A DNA stretch of 19,845 nt from an uncultured Eubacteriales bacterium (GTDB lineage: Bacteria > Bacillota > Clostridia > Oscillospirales > Oscillospiraceae), in the NCBI GenBank assembly GCA_900544295.1, contig UQUO01000034.1, positions 1 through 19,845 of the forward strand. Reading direction: 5' to 3'. Both the position numbers and the translations under genes were made by a program. Below are positions 6,756 through 13,993 of this stretch, in pieces. Below the pieces are notes generated by a model. The model had not been told where the DNA came from and did not search any database. It worked only from the letters and a program-made list of their open reading frames with translations. How positions within the stretch are numbered: the first letter of the stretch is position 1; each line of letters begins with the position of its first letter.

Positions 6756-8185
6756 GCGCCCTCCCCCTCTCCGGGCTCCGGGAAGGAGACGGTAAAGCGC
6801 GTCCCTCCGCCCTCCCGGGCCTCGACCTCTATGCTCCCGCCCAGGGCGGAGACGGCGTCGTGGACTATGGAGAGCCCAAGGCCGCTGCCGCCCTTCTCGC
6901 GGGAGCGCGCCTTGTCCACGCGGTAGAAGCGGGAGAAGATGTTCGGCAGATCCGCCTCCGGTATGCCTATGCCCCTGTCCTCGACTATGAGCAGCACGCG
7001 CCCGCCCTCGCGGCGGACGGAGATGTCCACGCTGCCGCCCTCGACGTTATATTTGACCGCGTTCTCCGCGAGGTTGAAAATGATCTGGTAGACATCGTCC
7101 TCCGGGGCGGAGATGATGCAGCCGGCCTCGGGCTCGCAGCGCAGGCTGACGCCCAGCTTTGCGGCCAGGGGTGAGAGCAGGCGCAGGGTCGAGCGCGCCA
7201 CCTCCGCCAGGTCCACCGGCACGCGCGGGCTCGACGCGCCGTCGTCCCGGCGGGAGAGGTCCAGCAGCTTCTCCGTCGTGCGCTGGAGCCTGTCGGCCTC
7301 CGTGCCGATGTCGGAGACGAACTCGCGCATCGTGGCCTCGTCCATGCCCTCGTTCTGCTCGATGCTGTCTGCCAGCAGGCGGATGGCGGCCAGGGGCGTC
7401 TTGAGCTCGTGGGAGGCGTCGGAGACGAAGCGGCGGCGCTGCTGTTCGGTCGTCTCCAGGGTCTGGGTCATGTTGTTGAACTCCTCGCAGAGCTCGGTGA
7501 GCTCGTCGTTGCCCTCCGGCTTGAGGCGGTGGGCGTAGTCCCCGCCGCGGACGACGCGGATGGCCTCGGCAAGGCGGGTTATGCGCCGGGTCAGCGCTCT
7601 GGAGAAGATGACCGTCAGCGCCAGTGCGGCGAAGCTCGCCGCGACGGAGATGGTCACGAGACGGTTCTGGAAGGAGAGGATGAGCTCCGCCTGGGCCTCG
7701 TCGTACTCCCGGACGCAGACCGCGCCGAGCGTGACGCCCCCGGCGCGCACCGGCATGGCCGCCGTGGAGACGAAGGCCCCGCCGGAAAAGACGGAGTGGA
7801 ACACCTGCCGGCCCTCCAGCGCCAGGGCCACCTCCGCGAGCATGGCCAGCCGGCCCTTTGCGGAGGGGCTGCCCGTGTCGTAGAGGACGAAGCCGCTCTC
7901 GTCTGTGACGAGGACGCGGCTGGAGGAGGCCAGCTCCAGCAGGTCCATGACCTGGCCGACGGAGTCCGGCTCCAGAGGGCTGAGCGCCGAGAGCGAGGAG
8001 GAGATGACCGCCGCCTGGCCGAGCAGGGAGCTCTCCTTCTCCGAGGCGACAAGGTCTCGCGAGGCGGCGATGGGGTAGCTGTTGAGCAGGATTATGAGCC
8101 CGGCCAGAAGCGCGCAGAAGCTGAGCACGAACTTGAACTGCACGCGCTCTGTGATGCCTCTTCTCTTTGTGCCGTCCCTCTTCAT
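6752..8185 (-). CDS. Membrane sensor histidine kinase (HAMP, HisKA, HATPase)
   Basis: The 477-residue kinase has a first membrane segment at about 17-36, an extracellular sensor region of about 140 residues, and a second membrane segment at about 177-197. A HAMP domain follows (about 198-250). The H-box SDASHELKTPLAAIRLL places the phosphorylated histidine at 259. The ATPase domain shows the N-box NLAENAVKYN (371-380), G1 EDRGIGIP (402-409), the F-box around FSRFYRVD and G2 GGSGLGLS (432-439). It begins 6 bases after the response-regulator gene and ends in a 4-base overlap with the GerMN gene. The layout resembles WalK/PhoR-type kinases. The sensor region has no domain I recognise beyond a Cache/PAS-like fold suggested by its size, so the signal is unknown. 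Confidence 0.94.
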   Translation of the reverse strand: MKRDGTKRRGITERVQFKFVLSFCALLAGLIILLNSYPIAASRDLVASEKESSLLGQAAVISSSLSALSPLEPDSVGQVMDLLELASSSRVLVTDESGFVLYDTGSPSAKGRLAMLAEVALALEGRQVFHSVFSGGAFVSTAAMPVRAGGVTLGAVCVREYDEAQAELILSFQNRLVTISVAASFAALALTVIFSRALTRRITRLAEAIRVVRGGDYAHRLKPEGNDELTELCEEFNNMTQTLETTEQQRRRFVSDASHELKTPLAAIRLLADSIEQNEGMDEATMREFVSDIGTEADRLQRTTEKLLDLSRRDDGASSPRVPVDLAEVARSTLRLLSPLAAKLGVSLRCEPEAGCIISAPEDDVYQIIFNLAENAVKYNVEGGSVDISVRREGGRVLLIVEDRGIGIPEADLPNIFSRFYRVDKARSREKGGSGLGLSIVHDAVSALGGSIEVEAREGGGTRFTVSFPEPGEGEGA

Positions 8186-8191
8186 CCCGGC

Positions 8192-8872
8192 CTACTCCGC
8201 GAAGTAATAGCCCACGCCCCATTTCGTGATGATGAGGCGGGGCGAGGCGGGGTCGTCCTCAAGCTTCTCGCGCAGGCGGCGGATGTGGACGTCAACGGTG
8301 CGGGCGTCGCCCTGGTAGTCGTAGCCCCAGACGAGGTCCAGGAGACTGTCCCTGCTGTAGACGCGGCCGGGGTTTTTTATGAAGAGCTCGACGAGGTCGA
8401 ATTCGCGCGCGGTGAGCTCGACGGCGCGGCCGTTCTTGCGTGCGGCGCGGCGGTCGGTGTCGATCTCGAGGCCGCCGCGCTCGATGACGGCGGCGGAGGG
8501 GCCGGCGGCGGGCATGGAGGCCCGGCGCAGCAGCGCGCGGATGCGGGCCTTGAGCTCCAGGATGTTGAAGGGCTTCGTCACATAGTCGTCCGCGCCGGAC
8601 TCGAAGCCCAGGAGCTTGTCCGCGTCCTCGCTGCGGGCGGTGAGCATGATGATGGGCACGGTGGAGAAGGCGCGGATCTGCTGGCAGGCCTCCAGCCCGT
8701 CGAGGCCCGGCATCATGAGGTCGAGTATGATGAGGCCGTAGTCCCCGGCGGAGGCCATCTGCACGGCGGTCTGCCCGTCATAGCAGGCGTCCACGGCGTA
8801 GCCCTCGTTTTCGAGGTTGAATTTGATGCCCTTGACGAGCAGCTTTTCGTCGTCCACGACGAGTATTTTCAT
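8192..8872 (-). CDS. OmpR/PhoB-family response regulator
   Basis: The 226-residue regulator has a receiver domain (1-120) with the acidic pair Asp7-Asp8, phosphoacceptor Asp51 in IILDLMMPG, Thr78 and Lys100, and a C-terminal winged-helix DNA-binding domain (about 130-226). The latter is marked by ELTAREFDLVELF, the recognition helix region DARTVDVHIRRLREKL and the wing WGVGYYF, close in style to WalR/PhoP. It is the cognate partner of the kinase encoded 6 bases downstream. Its ATG at 8872 lies in the stop of the HhH gene (ATGA), with AGGAGG upstream inside that gene, so translation of the two is coupled. Its own operon and the divergent carboxypeptidase gene are natural candidate targets, but no binding site was identified. 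Confidence 0.95.
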   Translation of the reverse strand: MKILVVDDEKLLVKGIKFNLENEGYAVDACYDGQTAVQMASAGDYGLIILDLMMPGLDGLEACQQIRAFSTVPIIMLTARSEDADKLLGFESGADDYVTKPFNILELKARIRALLRRASMPAAGPSAAVIERGGLEIDTDRRAARKNGRAVELTAREFDLVELFIKNPGRVYSRDSLLDLVWGYDYQGDARTVDVHIRRLREKLEDDPASPRLIITKWGVGYYFAE

Positions 8873-9213
8873 GGGTCTTCCTCCTGAGCGTCCACGCAGA
8901 TGTAGTCCGCTATGTCCCCGAACAGGGTCTCGCCTATGCCGGGGACTTCCAGCAGCCCGTCCGGCTCCAGGAAGGGGCCGTGCTGCTCGCGGTATTCAAG
9001 GATGGCGGCGGCCTTCGCCGGGCCGATGCCGGGCAGGAGGTCCAGCTCCTGCTGCGCGGCGGAGTTGAGCTCCACCGCCCCGGCGGGCGCAGTCCCCTCA
9101 CCCCGGGAGAGCTCCACCGCGCCCTCCGCCTCCGGCCCCGGGAGAGCCGCGGCCAGGGCAAATGCCAGCGCGGCCGCCGCTGCCGCGGCGCCTGCGCGCC
9201 CGATGCGTCTCAC
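8869..9213 (-). CDS. Small ComEA-like helix-hairpin-helix protein with N-terminal membrane/secretion segment
   Basis: From the GTG at 9213 the product is 114 residues. A basic start (VRRIGR) is followed by an alanine-rich hydrophobic stretch (about 8-25), a Glu/Gly linker, and a paired HhH DNA-binding fold (47-102): VELNSA, LLPGIGPAKAAAIL (59-72) and LLEVPGIGETLFGDI (87-101). This is the ComEA C-terminal domain, which binds incoming DNA during transformation. The SLBB domain usual in Firmicutes ComEA is absent. The GTG is chosen because GGAGGGG at 9221-9227 sits 7 bases upstream and puts the hydrophobic segment at the N-terminus. An ATG at 9303 would add 30 polar residues in front of it and run across the intergenic region. 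It heads the two-component operon, overlapping the regulator gene by 4 bases. A competence role is possible but not shown: no comEC is nearby. Confidence 0.78.
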   Translation of the reverse strand: MRRIGRAGAAAAAAALAFALAAALPGPEAEGAVELSRGEGTAPAGAVELNSAAQQELDLLPGIGPAKAAAILEYREQHGPFLEPDGLLEVPGIGETLFGDIADYICVDAQEEDP

Positions 9214-9243
9214 GTCCACGCCCCTCCATGCATTTTTTTGATG

Positions 9244-9272
9244 TTGCTTTTCACTGGAACGGACTGTATAAT
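9244..9272 (+). promoter_or_regulatory. Sigma-A-type promoter for the D-Ala-D-Ala carboxypeptidase gene
   Basis: TTGCTT (9244-9249) and a perfect TATAAT (9267-9272) are separated by 17 bases, predicting transcription from about 9279 and a 5' leader near 54 bases. An 8-bp palindrome TGTATACA (9279-9286) coincides with the start site. The divergent - strand operon must also be read from this 119-base gap, but I see no equally good pair for it. Confidence 0.72.
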
Positions 9273-9332
9273 CTTCTGTGTATACAGAGCCGTACCCCTG
9301 CACAATGATAACATATTATTGCGGAGATTGAT

Positions 9333-10916
9333 ATGAAAAAAATCAAGTTGCTGCCCATAATTTTGATTTTGACCCTCCTGGTATCGGCGCTGGGTCTGCC
9401 CGCGCTCGCGCTGGAGCAGCCGGAGATAAACTCTCCCCGCGCCGTGCTGATGGACGCCGCCTCCGGCCGCGTCTTTTATGAAAAGGACGCGGATTCCCAG
9501 GCCTACCCCGCCTCGCTGACGAAGGTCATGACCGTTCTCGTCGCCGTCGAGGCCATAGAGCGCGGCGAATTCTCCCTCACCGACAGCGTCACGGCCAGCG
9601 AGCGCTGCCTTGAGGGCATGGTGGACGACGGCAGCACCGCCGGCATAGTCCCCGGGGAGACGATGCCGCTCCAGGACCTGCTCTACTGCGCGCTGCTCGC
9701 CTCCGCAAACGAGGCCTGCAATGTCATCGCCGAGTACGTAAGCGGCTCGGTCGAGGCTTTTGTGGAGCAGATGAACGCCCTGGCCGCCGAGCTCGGCTGC
9801 TCCGGCACGCACTTTGCCAACACCCACGGCCTGCCTGACGACGACCACTACACCACCGCCCGCGACATGGCCGTCATCTACCGCGAGGCCATCTCGCACG
9901 AGCTTTTTGCCGAGATAAGCGGCAGCGTCGGCTACACCGTCGCGGCCACGAACGTCTCCGGGGAGCGGCAGCTGTCCAACACCAACTCCCTCATAAACCA
10001 GAACGCCACGGTCTACCCCGGTTACTACTACGAGTACGCCAAGACCGGCAAGACCGGCCACACCACCGCCGCAGGCTACTGCCTCGCCTCCTCCGCCGAG
10101 AAGGACGGGGTCAGCCTCATCGCCGTCGTCCTGGGCGGCGAGGCCCCGCAGAACAGCTCCGGCGGCTACGACTACCAGAACTTCATCGACAGCCGCACCC
10201 TCTACGACTGGGGCTTCGAGAATTTCAGCAGCCGCGAGATCCTCAGCTCCTCTGAGCTCATAACCGAGGTCCCCGTCGCCATGGCGGCGGACGACGGCAT
10301 GGCCACCCTCCGGCCCAACAACGTGCTGACCGCCGTTGTCGCCAACGACTTCGACGTCGGCAGCCTCGAACGCGACATCGTCATCTACAGCGAGCGCGAC
10401 GGCGAGACGCTGGAGGCCCCCATCGCCGCCGGCACGGTCCTGGGCGAGGTGACGCTGAGCCTCGGCGGCGAGGTCTACGGCACGGTCCAGCTCGTCGCGG
10501 GCAGCAGCGTGGAGCTCTCGAAGGCGCAGTATATGAAAAACCAGATAGCCGGGGTCCTGGGAATGACCTGGGTGAAGGTCGTCATCATCGCCTTGGTGCT
10601 GGCGCTCATCTGCTACATAGCCCTGGTCATCCGCTACCGGGTGCTGCACCGGCGGCACATGCGCGAGGTCCGGCGCGCGAAGCTGGAGCGGCAGCGGCGC
10701 ATGGAGCGCGTGGCCGAGGAGGCGCGCAGCGCCGTCGCGCGCCAGTCGCGCCCCGCGGCGCCGGAGCGTACCGGGGAGCCTGTCCGCACCGCCGCGCAGC
10801 CCCGTCCCCAGCAGCCAGCCCCGCCCGCGCAGCAGCCGGACGAGGCCAAGCGCCTGGCCCAGGAAAAGGCCCGGCGGGACTATTTCGAGGAGTTTTTCAA
10901 GAACAAGCAGGAATGA
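9333..10916 (+). CDS. D-alanyl-D-alanine carboxypeptidase (DacF/DacA-like, S11) with C-terminal membrane anchor and basic tail
   Basis: The 527-residue protein has a Sec signal peptide (about 1-27) and the S11 penicillin-binding catalytic domain. The motifs are SLTK (61-64, nucleophile Ser61), SAN (124-126) and KTG in KTGHTTAAGYC (240-250). A PBP5-like C-terminal beta domain follows (about 310-400). It trims the terminal D-Ala of peptidoglycan pentapeptides outside the membrane. Unusually, the usual amphipathic C-terminal anchor is replaced by a true membrane span (about 414-437) and about 90 residues rich in Arg, Gln, Pro and Ala. By the positive-inside rule these face the cytoplasm, ending in EYFEEFF-like aromatic/acidic residues. 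Family members are usually 380-450 residues. The ATG at 9333 has GGAG at 9323-9326. Confidence 0.93.
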   Translation: MKKIKLLPIILILTLLVSALGLPALALEQPEINSPRAVLMDAASGRVFYEKDADSQAYPASLTKVMTVLVAVEAIERGEFSLTDSVTASERCLEGMVDDGSTAGIVPGETMPLQDLLYCALLASANEACNVIAEYVSGSVEAFVEQMNALAAELGCSGTHFANTHGLPDDDHYTTARDMAVIYREAISHELFAEISGSVGYTVAATNVSGERQLSNTNSLINQNATVYPGYYYEYAKTGKTGHTTAAGYCLASSAEKDGVSLIAVVLGGEAPQNSSGGYDYQNFIDSRTLYDWGFENFSSREILSSSELITEVPVAMAADDGMATLRPNNVLTAVVANDFDVGSLERDIVIYSERDGETLEAPIAAGTVLGEVTLSLGGEVYGTVQLVAGSSVELSKAQYMKNQIAGVLGMTWVKVVIIALVLALICYIALVIRYRVLHRRHMREVRRAKLERQRRMERVAEEARSAVARQSRPAAPERTGEPVRTAAQPRPQQPAPPAQQPDEAKRLAQEKARRDYFEEFFKNKQE

Positions 10917-10932
10917 CCCTTTATGACTGAAC

Positions 10933-10958
10933 GGACCCCATCCGGCCGGATGGGGTCC
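10933..10958. repeat. Perfect 26-bp palindrome between the carboxypeptidase and GH3 genes
   Basis: GGACCCCATCCGG (10933-10945) is followed directly by its exact complement (10946-10958). It lies 16 bases after the carboxypeptidase stop and 24 bases before the GH3 ATG. No T-run follows, so it is not a standard terminator. It could be an operator for a dimeric regulator, or an intercistronic mRNA hairpin that separates expression of the two genes. Confidence 0.8.
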
Positions 10959-10982
10959 CGGACTATATTGAGGAGGCTGCAC

Positions 10983-13280
10983 ATGGAACTGACCGAACTG
11001 AGCTCCCTTGAGCTTCTGCGGCTGTGCGAGGGGGCGGACTGCTGGCACACGCGGGCCGTGCCGGGCCTCGGCCTGCACGCGCTGAGGATGGCCGACGGTC
11101 CGCACGGCCTGCGCCGTCAGGAGCGCGCGGGCGACATGCTGGGCATGAACGTCTCGAAGCGCGCGACCTGCTTCCCCACCGCCGCGCTCACCGCCTGCGG
11201 CTGGGATGAGGCGCTGCTCTTCGACATAGGCGCGGCCCTGGGCCGCGAGGCGCGCGCCGAGGGCGTGGGCCTGCTGCTCGGCCCGGGGGCGAACCTCAAG
11301 CGCGGGCCGCTCTGCGGGCGGAACTTTGAATATTTCTCCGAGGACCCGCTGCTGACGGGCCGCCTCGCCGCCGCCTTCATCCGCGGTGTGCAGTCCGAGG
11401 GCGTCGGCGCCTGCCTGAAGCACTTTGCCTGCAACAACCAGGAGTACAAGCGCTTTTCCTCCAACAGCGTCCTCGACTCGCGGACACTCCGGGAGCTCTA
11501 CCTGCGCGGCTTCGAGCTGGCCGTGCGCGAGGGGCGGCCCGCGGCGGTCATGTGCGCCTACAACGCCGTGAACGGGGAGCACTGCTCCGACAGCCGGGCG
11601 CTGCTCACGGACATCCTGCGCGGGGACTGGGGCTTCGAGGGCGCGGTCGTGACCGACTGGGGCGCGACGAGCGACCGGATAAAGGGCTTCAAGGCGGGCT
11701 GCGACCTCATGATGCCGGGCGGCTCGCGGTACATGGAGCGCGACTGCCTGCGCGCCCTGGAGCGGGGCGAGCTCCGGCGCGGGGAGCTGGAGGCCTGCGC
11801 CGCGCGCGTGGCGGCGCTGGCGGAAAAATACGCCCCCGTCGCGCAGGACGAGGGTCGGGACCCGGGCGCGGAGGAGGCCCATGCCCTCGCCCGCCGCGCC
11901 GCCGAGAGCTGCGCCGTGCTGCTGAAGAACGAGGGCGGCATCCTGCCCATACGCGAGCGGGCGGGGACGCTGCTCATAGGCGACATGGCGGCCCACCCGC
12001 GCTATCAGGGCTCGGGTTCGAGCCACATAAACCCCCGCCGCCTCACGAGCGCCGCGGGCGCCTGCCCGGACCTTGCCTGGGTGCAGGGCTGCCTGGGCGA
12101 CGGCAGCGCGCCGGGGACGCTGATAGACGAGGCCGTCCGCGCAGCGCGGACAGCTAAGACCGCCGTCATCTTCGCCGGCCTGCCGCCCCAGTGCGAATCC
12201 GAGGGCTTTGACCGCGCGGACATGGCCCTGCCCGAGGGCCATGTCCGGCTCATAGAGGCGGTGGCGGCGGAGAACCCGAACACGGTGGTGGTCCTGGCCT
12301 GCGGCGCCCCGGTGGAGCTGCCCTGGGAGGGGCTGGTGCGGGGCATACTCTGGCTGGGCCTGCCCGGCGAGGCGGGCGGCGAGGCCGCGGCGCGCCTGCT
12401 CTTCGGCGAGGCCGAGCCCGCCGGCAGGCTGGCCGAGAGCTGGCCCGTGAGGTATGCGGACTGCCCCATCTCCGGCCATTACGGCGAGCGCGACCCCCTC
12501 TACCGCGAGGGCCTCTACGTCGGCTACCGCTATTACGCCTCTGCGGGCGTGCCGGTGCGCTACGCCTTCGGCCACGGGCTGGGCTATACGCGCTTCGAGT
12601 ATTCGGACATGGAGGCGGACGCGGGCGGCGTGAGCTTCACGCTGCGCAATACCGGCCCGCGCGAGGGCACGGAGACGGCGCAGCTCTATTTCAGCCCGCC
12701 TGAGTGCGGCTATTACCGGCCCCGGCTGAACCTCTGCGGCTTTGCGCGGGCGCGCCTCGCCCCGGGCGAGAGCCGCCGGCTGCGGATAGACTTGGACCCC
12801 GCCGCGCTGGCGGTCTGGACCGGCGAGGGCCGGCGCATCCCCGGCGGGCACTATGTCCTGAAGCTGGGCGCGAGCAGCGCGGACCTGAGGCTGGAGGCGG
12901 AGCTGGAGCTGCCGGGCGAAGCGCTGCCGGAGCCTCCGGAGGCTCCGGACTGGTACCTTTCCCCGCAGGGCGCGCCGGACACGGGAGCTTACGAGCGCCT
13001 GACCGGCATGCTGCGCCCCTCGCGCGCGCCGGGGCGCAAAAGCAGCACCATGGAGAGCACGCTGCTCGATCTGAGCGCCTTCAGCCCCGCGGCCCGCGCC
13101 CTGCGCGCGGCGATGGAGCTGGTCATAGCCCGCGCCAACGGCGGCGACAGGCGCAGCGCGGCCTACAGGATGATGTACTCCTCGGCGGCAGACGCCTCGC
13201 TGAGCGGAATGCAGATAAACGGCGGCATCCGCGGTCCCTGGCTCCGCCTGCTCCTGCGCCTGGCGAAGCTGGGCCTGTGA
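10983..13280 (+). CDS. Glycoside hydrolase family 3 beta-glucosidase-like enzyme, cytoplasmic
   Basis: The 765-residue enzyme shows the GH3 barrel (about 1-285). It includes GPGANLKRGPLCGRNFEYFS (100-119), the KH pair at 146-147, and VVTDWGA with nucleophile Asp225. The GH3 C-terminal sandwich (about 305-500) includes YQGSGSSHINP and ESEGFDR, where Glu405 or Glu407 is the likely acid/base. A fibronectin-III-like domain (about 545-645) follows YAFGHGLGYTRFEYS. About 115 further residues (650-765), also seen in clostridial GH3 proteins as I recall, have no assigned role. There is no signal peptide, so the substrate is an imported glycoside or cello-oligosaccharide; linkage specificity cannot be read from sequence. 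The ATG at 10983 has GAGGAGG at 10970-10976. No sugar transporter is adjacent, which is atypical for a catabolic locus. Confidence 0.92.
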   Translation: MELTELSSLELLRLCEGADCWHTRAVPGLGLHALRMADGPHGLRRQERAGDMLGMNVSKRATCFPTAALTACGWDEALLFDIGAALGREARAEGVGLLLGPGANLKRGPLCGRNFEYFSEDPLLTGRLAAAFIRGVQSEGVGACLKHFACNNQEYKRFSSNSVLDSRTLRELYLRGFELAVREGRPAAVMCAYNAVNGEHCSDSRALLTDILRGDWGFEGAVVTDWGATSDRIKGFKAGCDLMMPGGSRYMERDCLRALERGELRRGELEACAARVAALAEKYAPVAQDEGRDPGAEEAHALARRAAESCAVLLKNEGGILPIRERAGTLLIGDMAAHPRYQGSGSSHINPRRLTSAAGACPDLAWVQGCLGDGSAPGTLIDEAVRAARTAKTAVIFAGLPPQCESEGFDRADMALPEGHVRLIEAVAAENPNTVVVLACGAPVELPWEGLVRGILWLGLPGEAGGEAAARLLFGEAEPAGRLAESWPVRYADCPISGHYGERDPLYREGLYVGYRYYASAGVPVRYAFGHGLGYTRFEYSDMEADAGGVSFTLRNTGPREGTETAQLYFSPPECGYYRPRLNLCGFARARLAPGESRRLRIDLDPAALAVWTGEGRRIPGGHYVLKLGASSADLRLEAELELPGEALPEPPEAPDWYLSPQGAPDTGAYERLTGMLRPSRAPGRKSSTMESTLLDLSAFSPAARALRAAMELVIARANGGDRRSAAYRMMYSSAADASLSGMQINGGIRGPWLRLLLRLAKLGL

Positions 13281-13281
13281 C

Positions 13282-13300
13282 GCCCCGCCCAGGTCGGGGC
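13282..13300 (+). terminator. Short GC hairpin just after the GH3 gene
   Basis: GCCCCG (13282-13287) pairs with CGGGGC (13295-13300) around CCCAGGT, immediately after the GH3 stop. There is no T-run; it may protect the 3' end or assist the larger terminator that follows. Confidence 0.35.
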
Positions 13301-13314
13301 TGCGCCCAAAGTGT

Positions 13315-13360
13315 AAAAGTTTAGCCCCGCTTTTTAAAGGAAGCGGGGCTAAAGCTTTTA
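13315..13360. terminator. Bidirectional terminator between GH3 and the FMN reductase gene
   Basis: TTTAGCCCCGCTT (13320-13332) pairs perfectly with AAGCGGGGCTAAA (13341-13353) around an 8-base loop. AAAAG (13315-13319) can extend the stem with CTTTT (13355-13359), past one bulged G. It separates convergent genes, with T-rich runs on either side. Confidence 0.85.
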
Positions 13361-13381
13361 ATCAGCGGGGCGGCGTTTTTC

Positions 13382-13993
13382 TCACCTTATAAAGTTCGTG
13401 CGCGCGGCGGTCTCCGCCTCCGGGGGCTCGGGGCCGGCGGCGATGCATTTGAGCAGCCAGGCCATGTTGCGGGCCAGATTCCGCGCGGTCTGGAGGCCCT
13501 CGGCGTCGTGGGAGGCGTCGCCGGGAGCGCCGCCGTAGATTTGGCTCCAGTAGGTCGAGGACACCACCGGCATCTGGCTGATGGTGAAATACTTGTTTAT
13601 GACGTCCAGCGAGGCCGTCGTCCCCGCGCGGCGGGCGCAGGCAAAGGCCGCGGCGGGTTTGTGCGCAAAGCGCTCCGCGCCTGCGTAGAACATCCTGTCC
13701 AGGAAGGCCAGCAGCGCGCCCGCGGGCGAGGCGTAGTGCACCGGCGTGCCGACGATGAGCCCGTCCGCCGCGGCCAGGGCCTCGACCGCCTCGTTCACGC
13801 CGCCCTCCAGGACGCAGCGGCCCGTCTTCGCGCAGGCCCCGCAGGCCGTGCAGCCCGAGACCGGCCCCGTGCCGACGCTTATGAGCTCCGTCTCCACGCC
13901 CTCGGCCGCCAGCGTGCGTGCGATCTCGTCCAGCGCCGCGCGGGTGTTGCCCCTCTCGCGCGGGCTGCCGTTTATGAGCAGTACCTTCATCAT
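13382..13993 (-). CDS. NADPH-dependent FMN reductase / flavodoxin-fold iron-sulfur flavoprotein-like oxidoreductase
   Basis: The 203-residue protein has a flavodoxin fold. The phosphate-binding loop is LLINGSPRERGNT (5-17), and the FMN-facing loop GTPVHYASPAGALLAFLDRM starts at about 82. A cysteine motif, C-x2-C-x2-C-x5-C (48, 51, 54, 60; GCTACGACAKTGRC), is typical of the iron-sulfur flavoprotein-like branch of the FMN-reductase family and may hold a 4Fe-4S cluster. Physiological electron partners are unknown. Two adjacent ATGs exist. The first (13993) overlaps the upstream stop as ATGATGA but is only 4 bases from AGGAGG; the second (13990) has better spacing of 7, so the true product may be one residue shorter. 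It is the last gene of a - strand cluster with an endonuclease/phosphatase-type and an MBL-fold gene. Confidence 0.87.
   Translation of the reverse strand: MMKVLLINGSPRERGNTRAALDEIARTLAAEGVETELISVGTGPVSGCTACGACAKTGRCVLEGGVNEAVEALAAADGLIVGTPVHYASPAGALLAFLDRMFYAGAERFAHKPAAAFACARRAGTTASLDVINKYFTISQMPVVSSTYWSQIYGGAPGDASHDAEGLQTARNLARNMAWLLKCIAAGPEPPEAETAARTNFIR

Noticed and set aside
7409..8887. A 492-codon open frame on the + strand opposite the kinase and regulator genes.
   Set aside because: It mirrors the codon structure of two well-supported genes and its protein has no recognisable motif.
9210..12851. A 1213-codon open frame on the - strand.
   Set aside because: It is antisense to the carboxypeptidase and GH3 genes, whose motifs are complete. 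Long stop-free antisense frames are expected in GC-rich DNA, and its product is an Arg/Ala/Val/Leu-rich composition with no domain.
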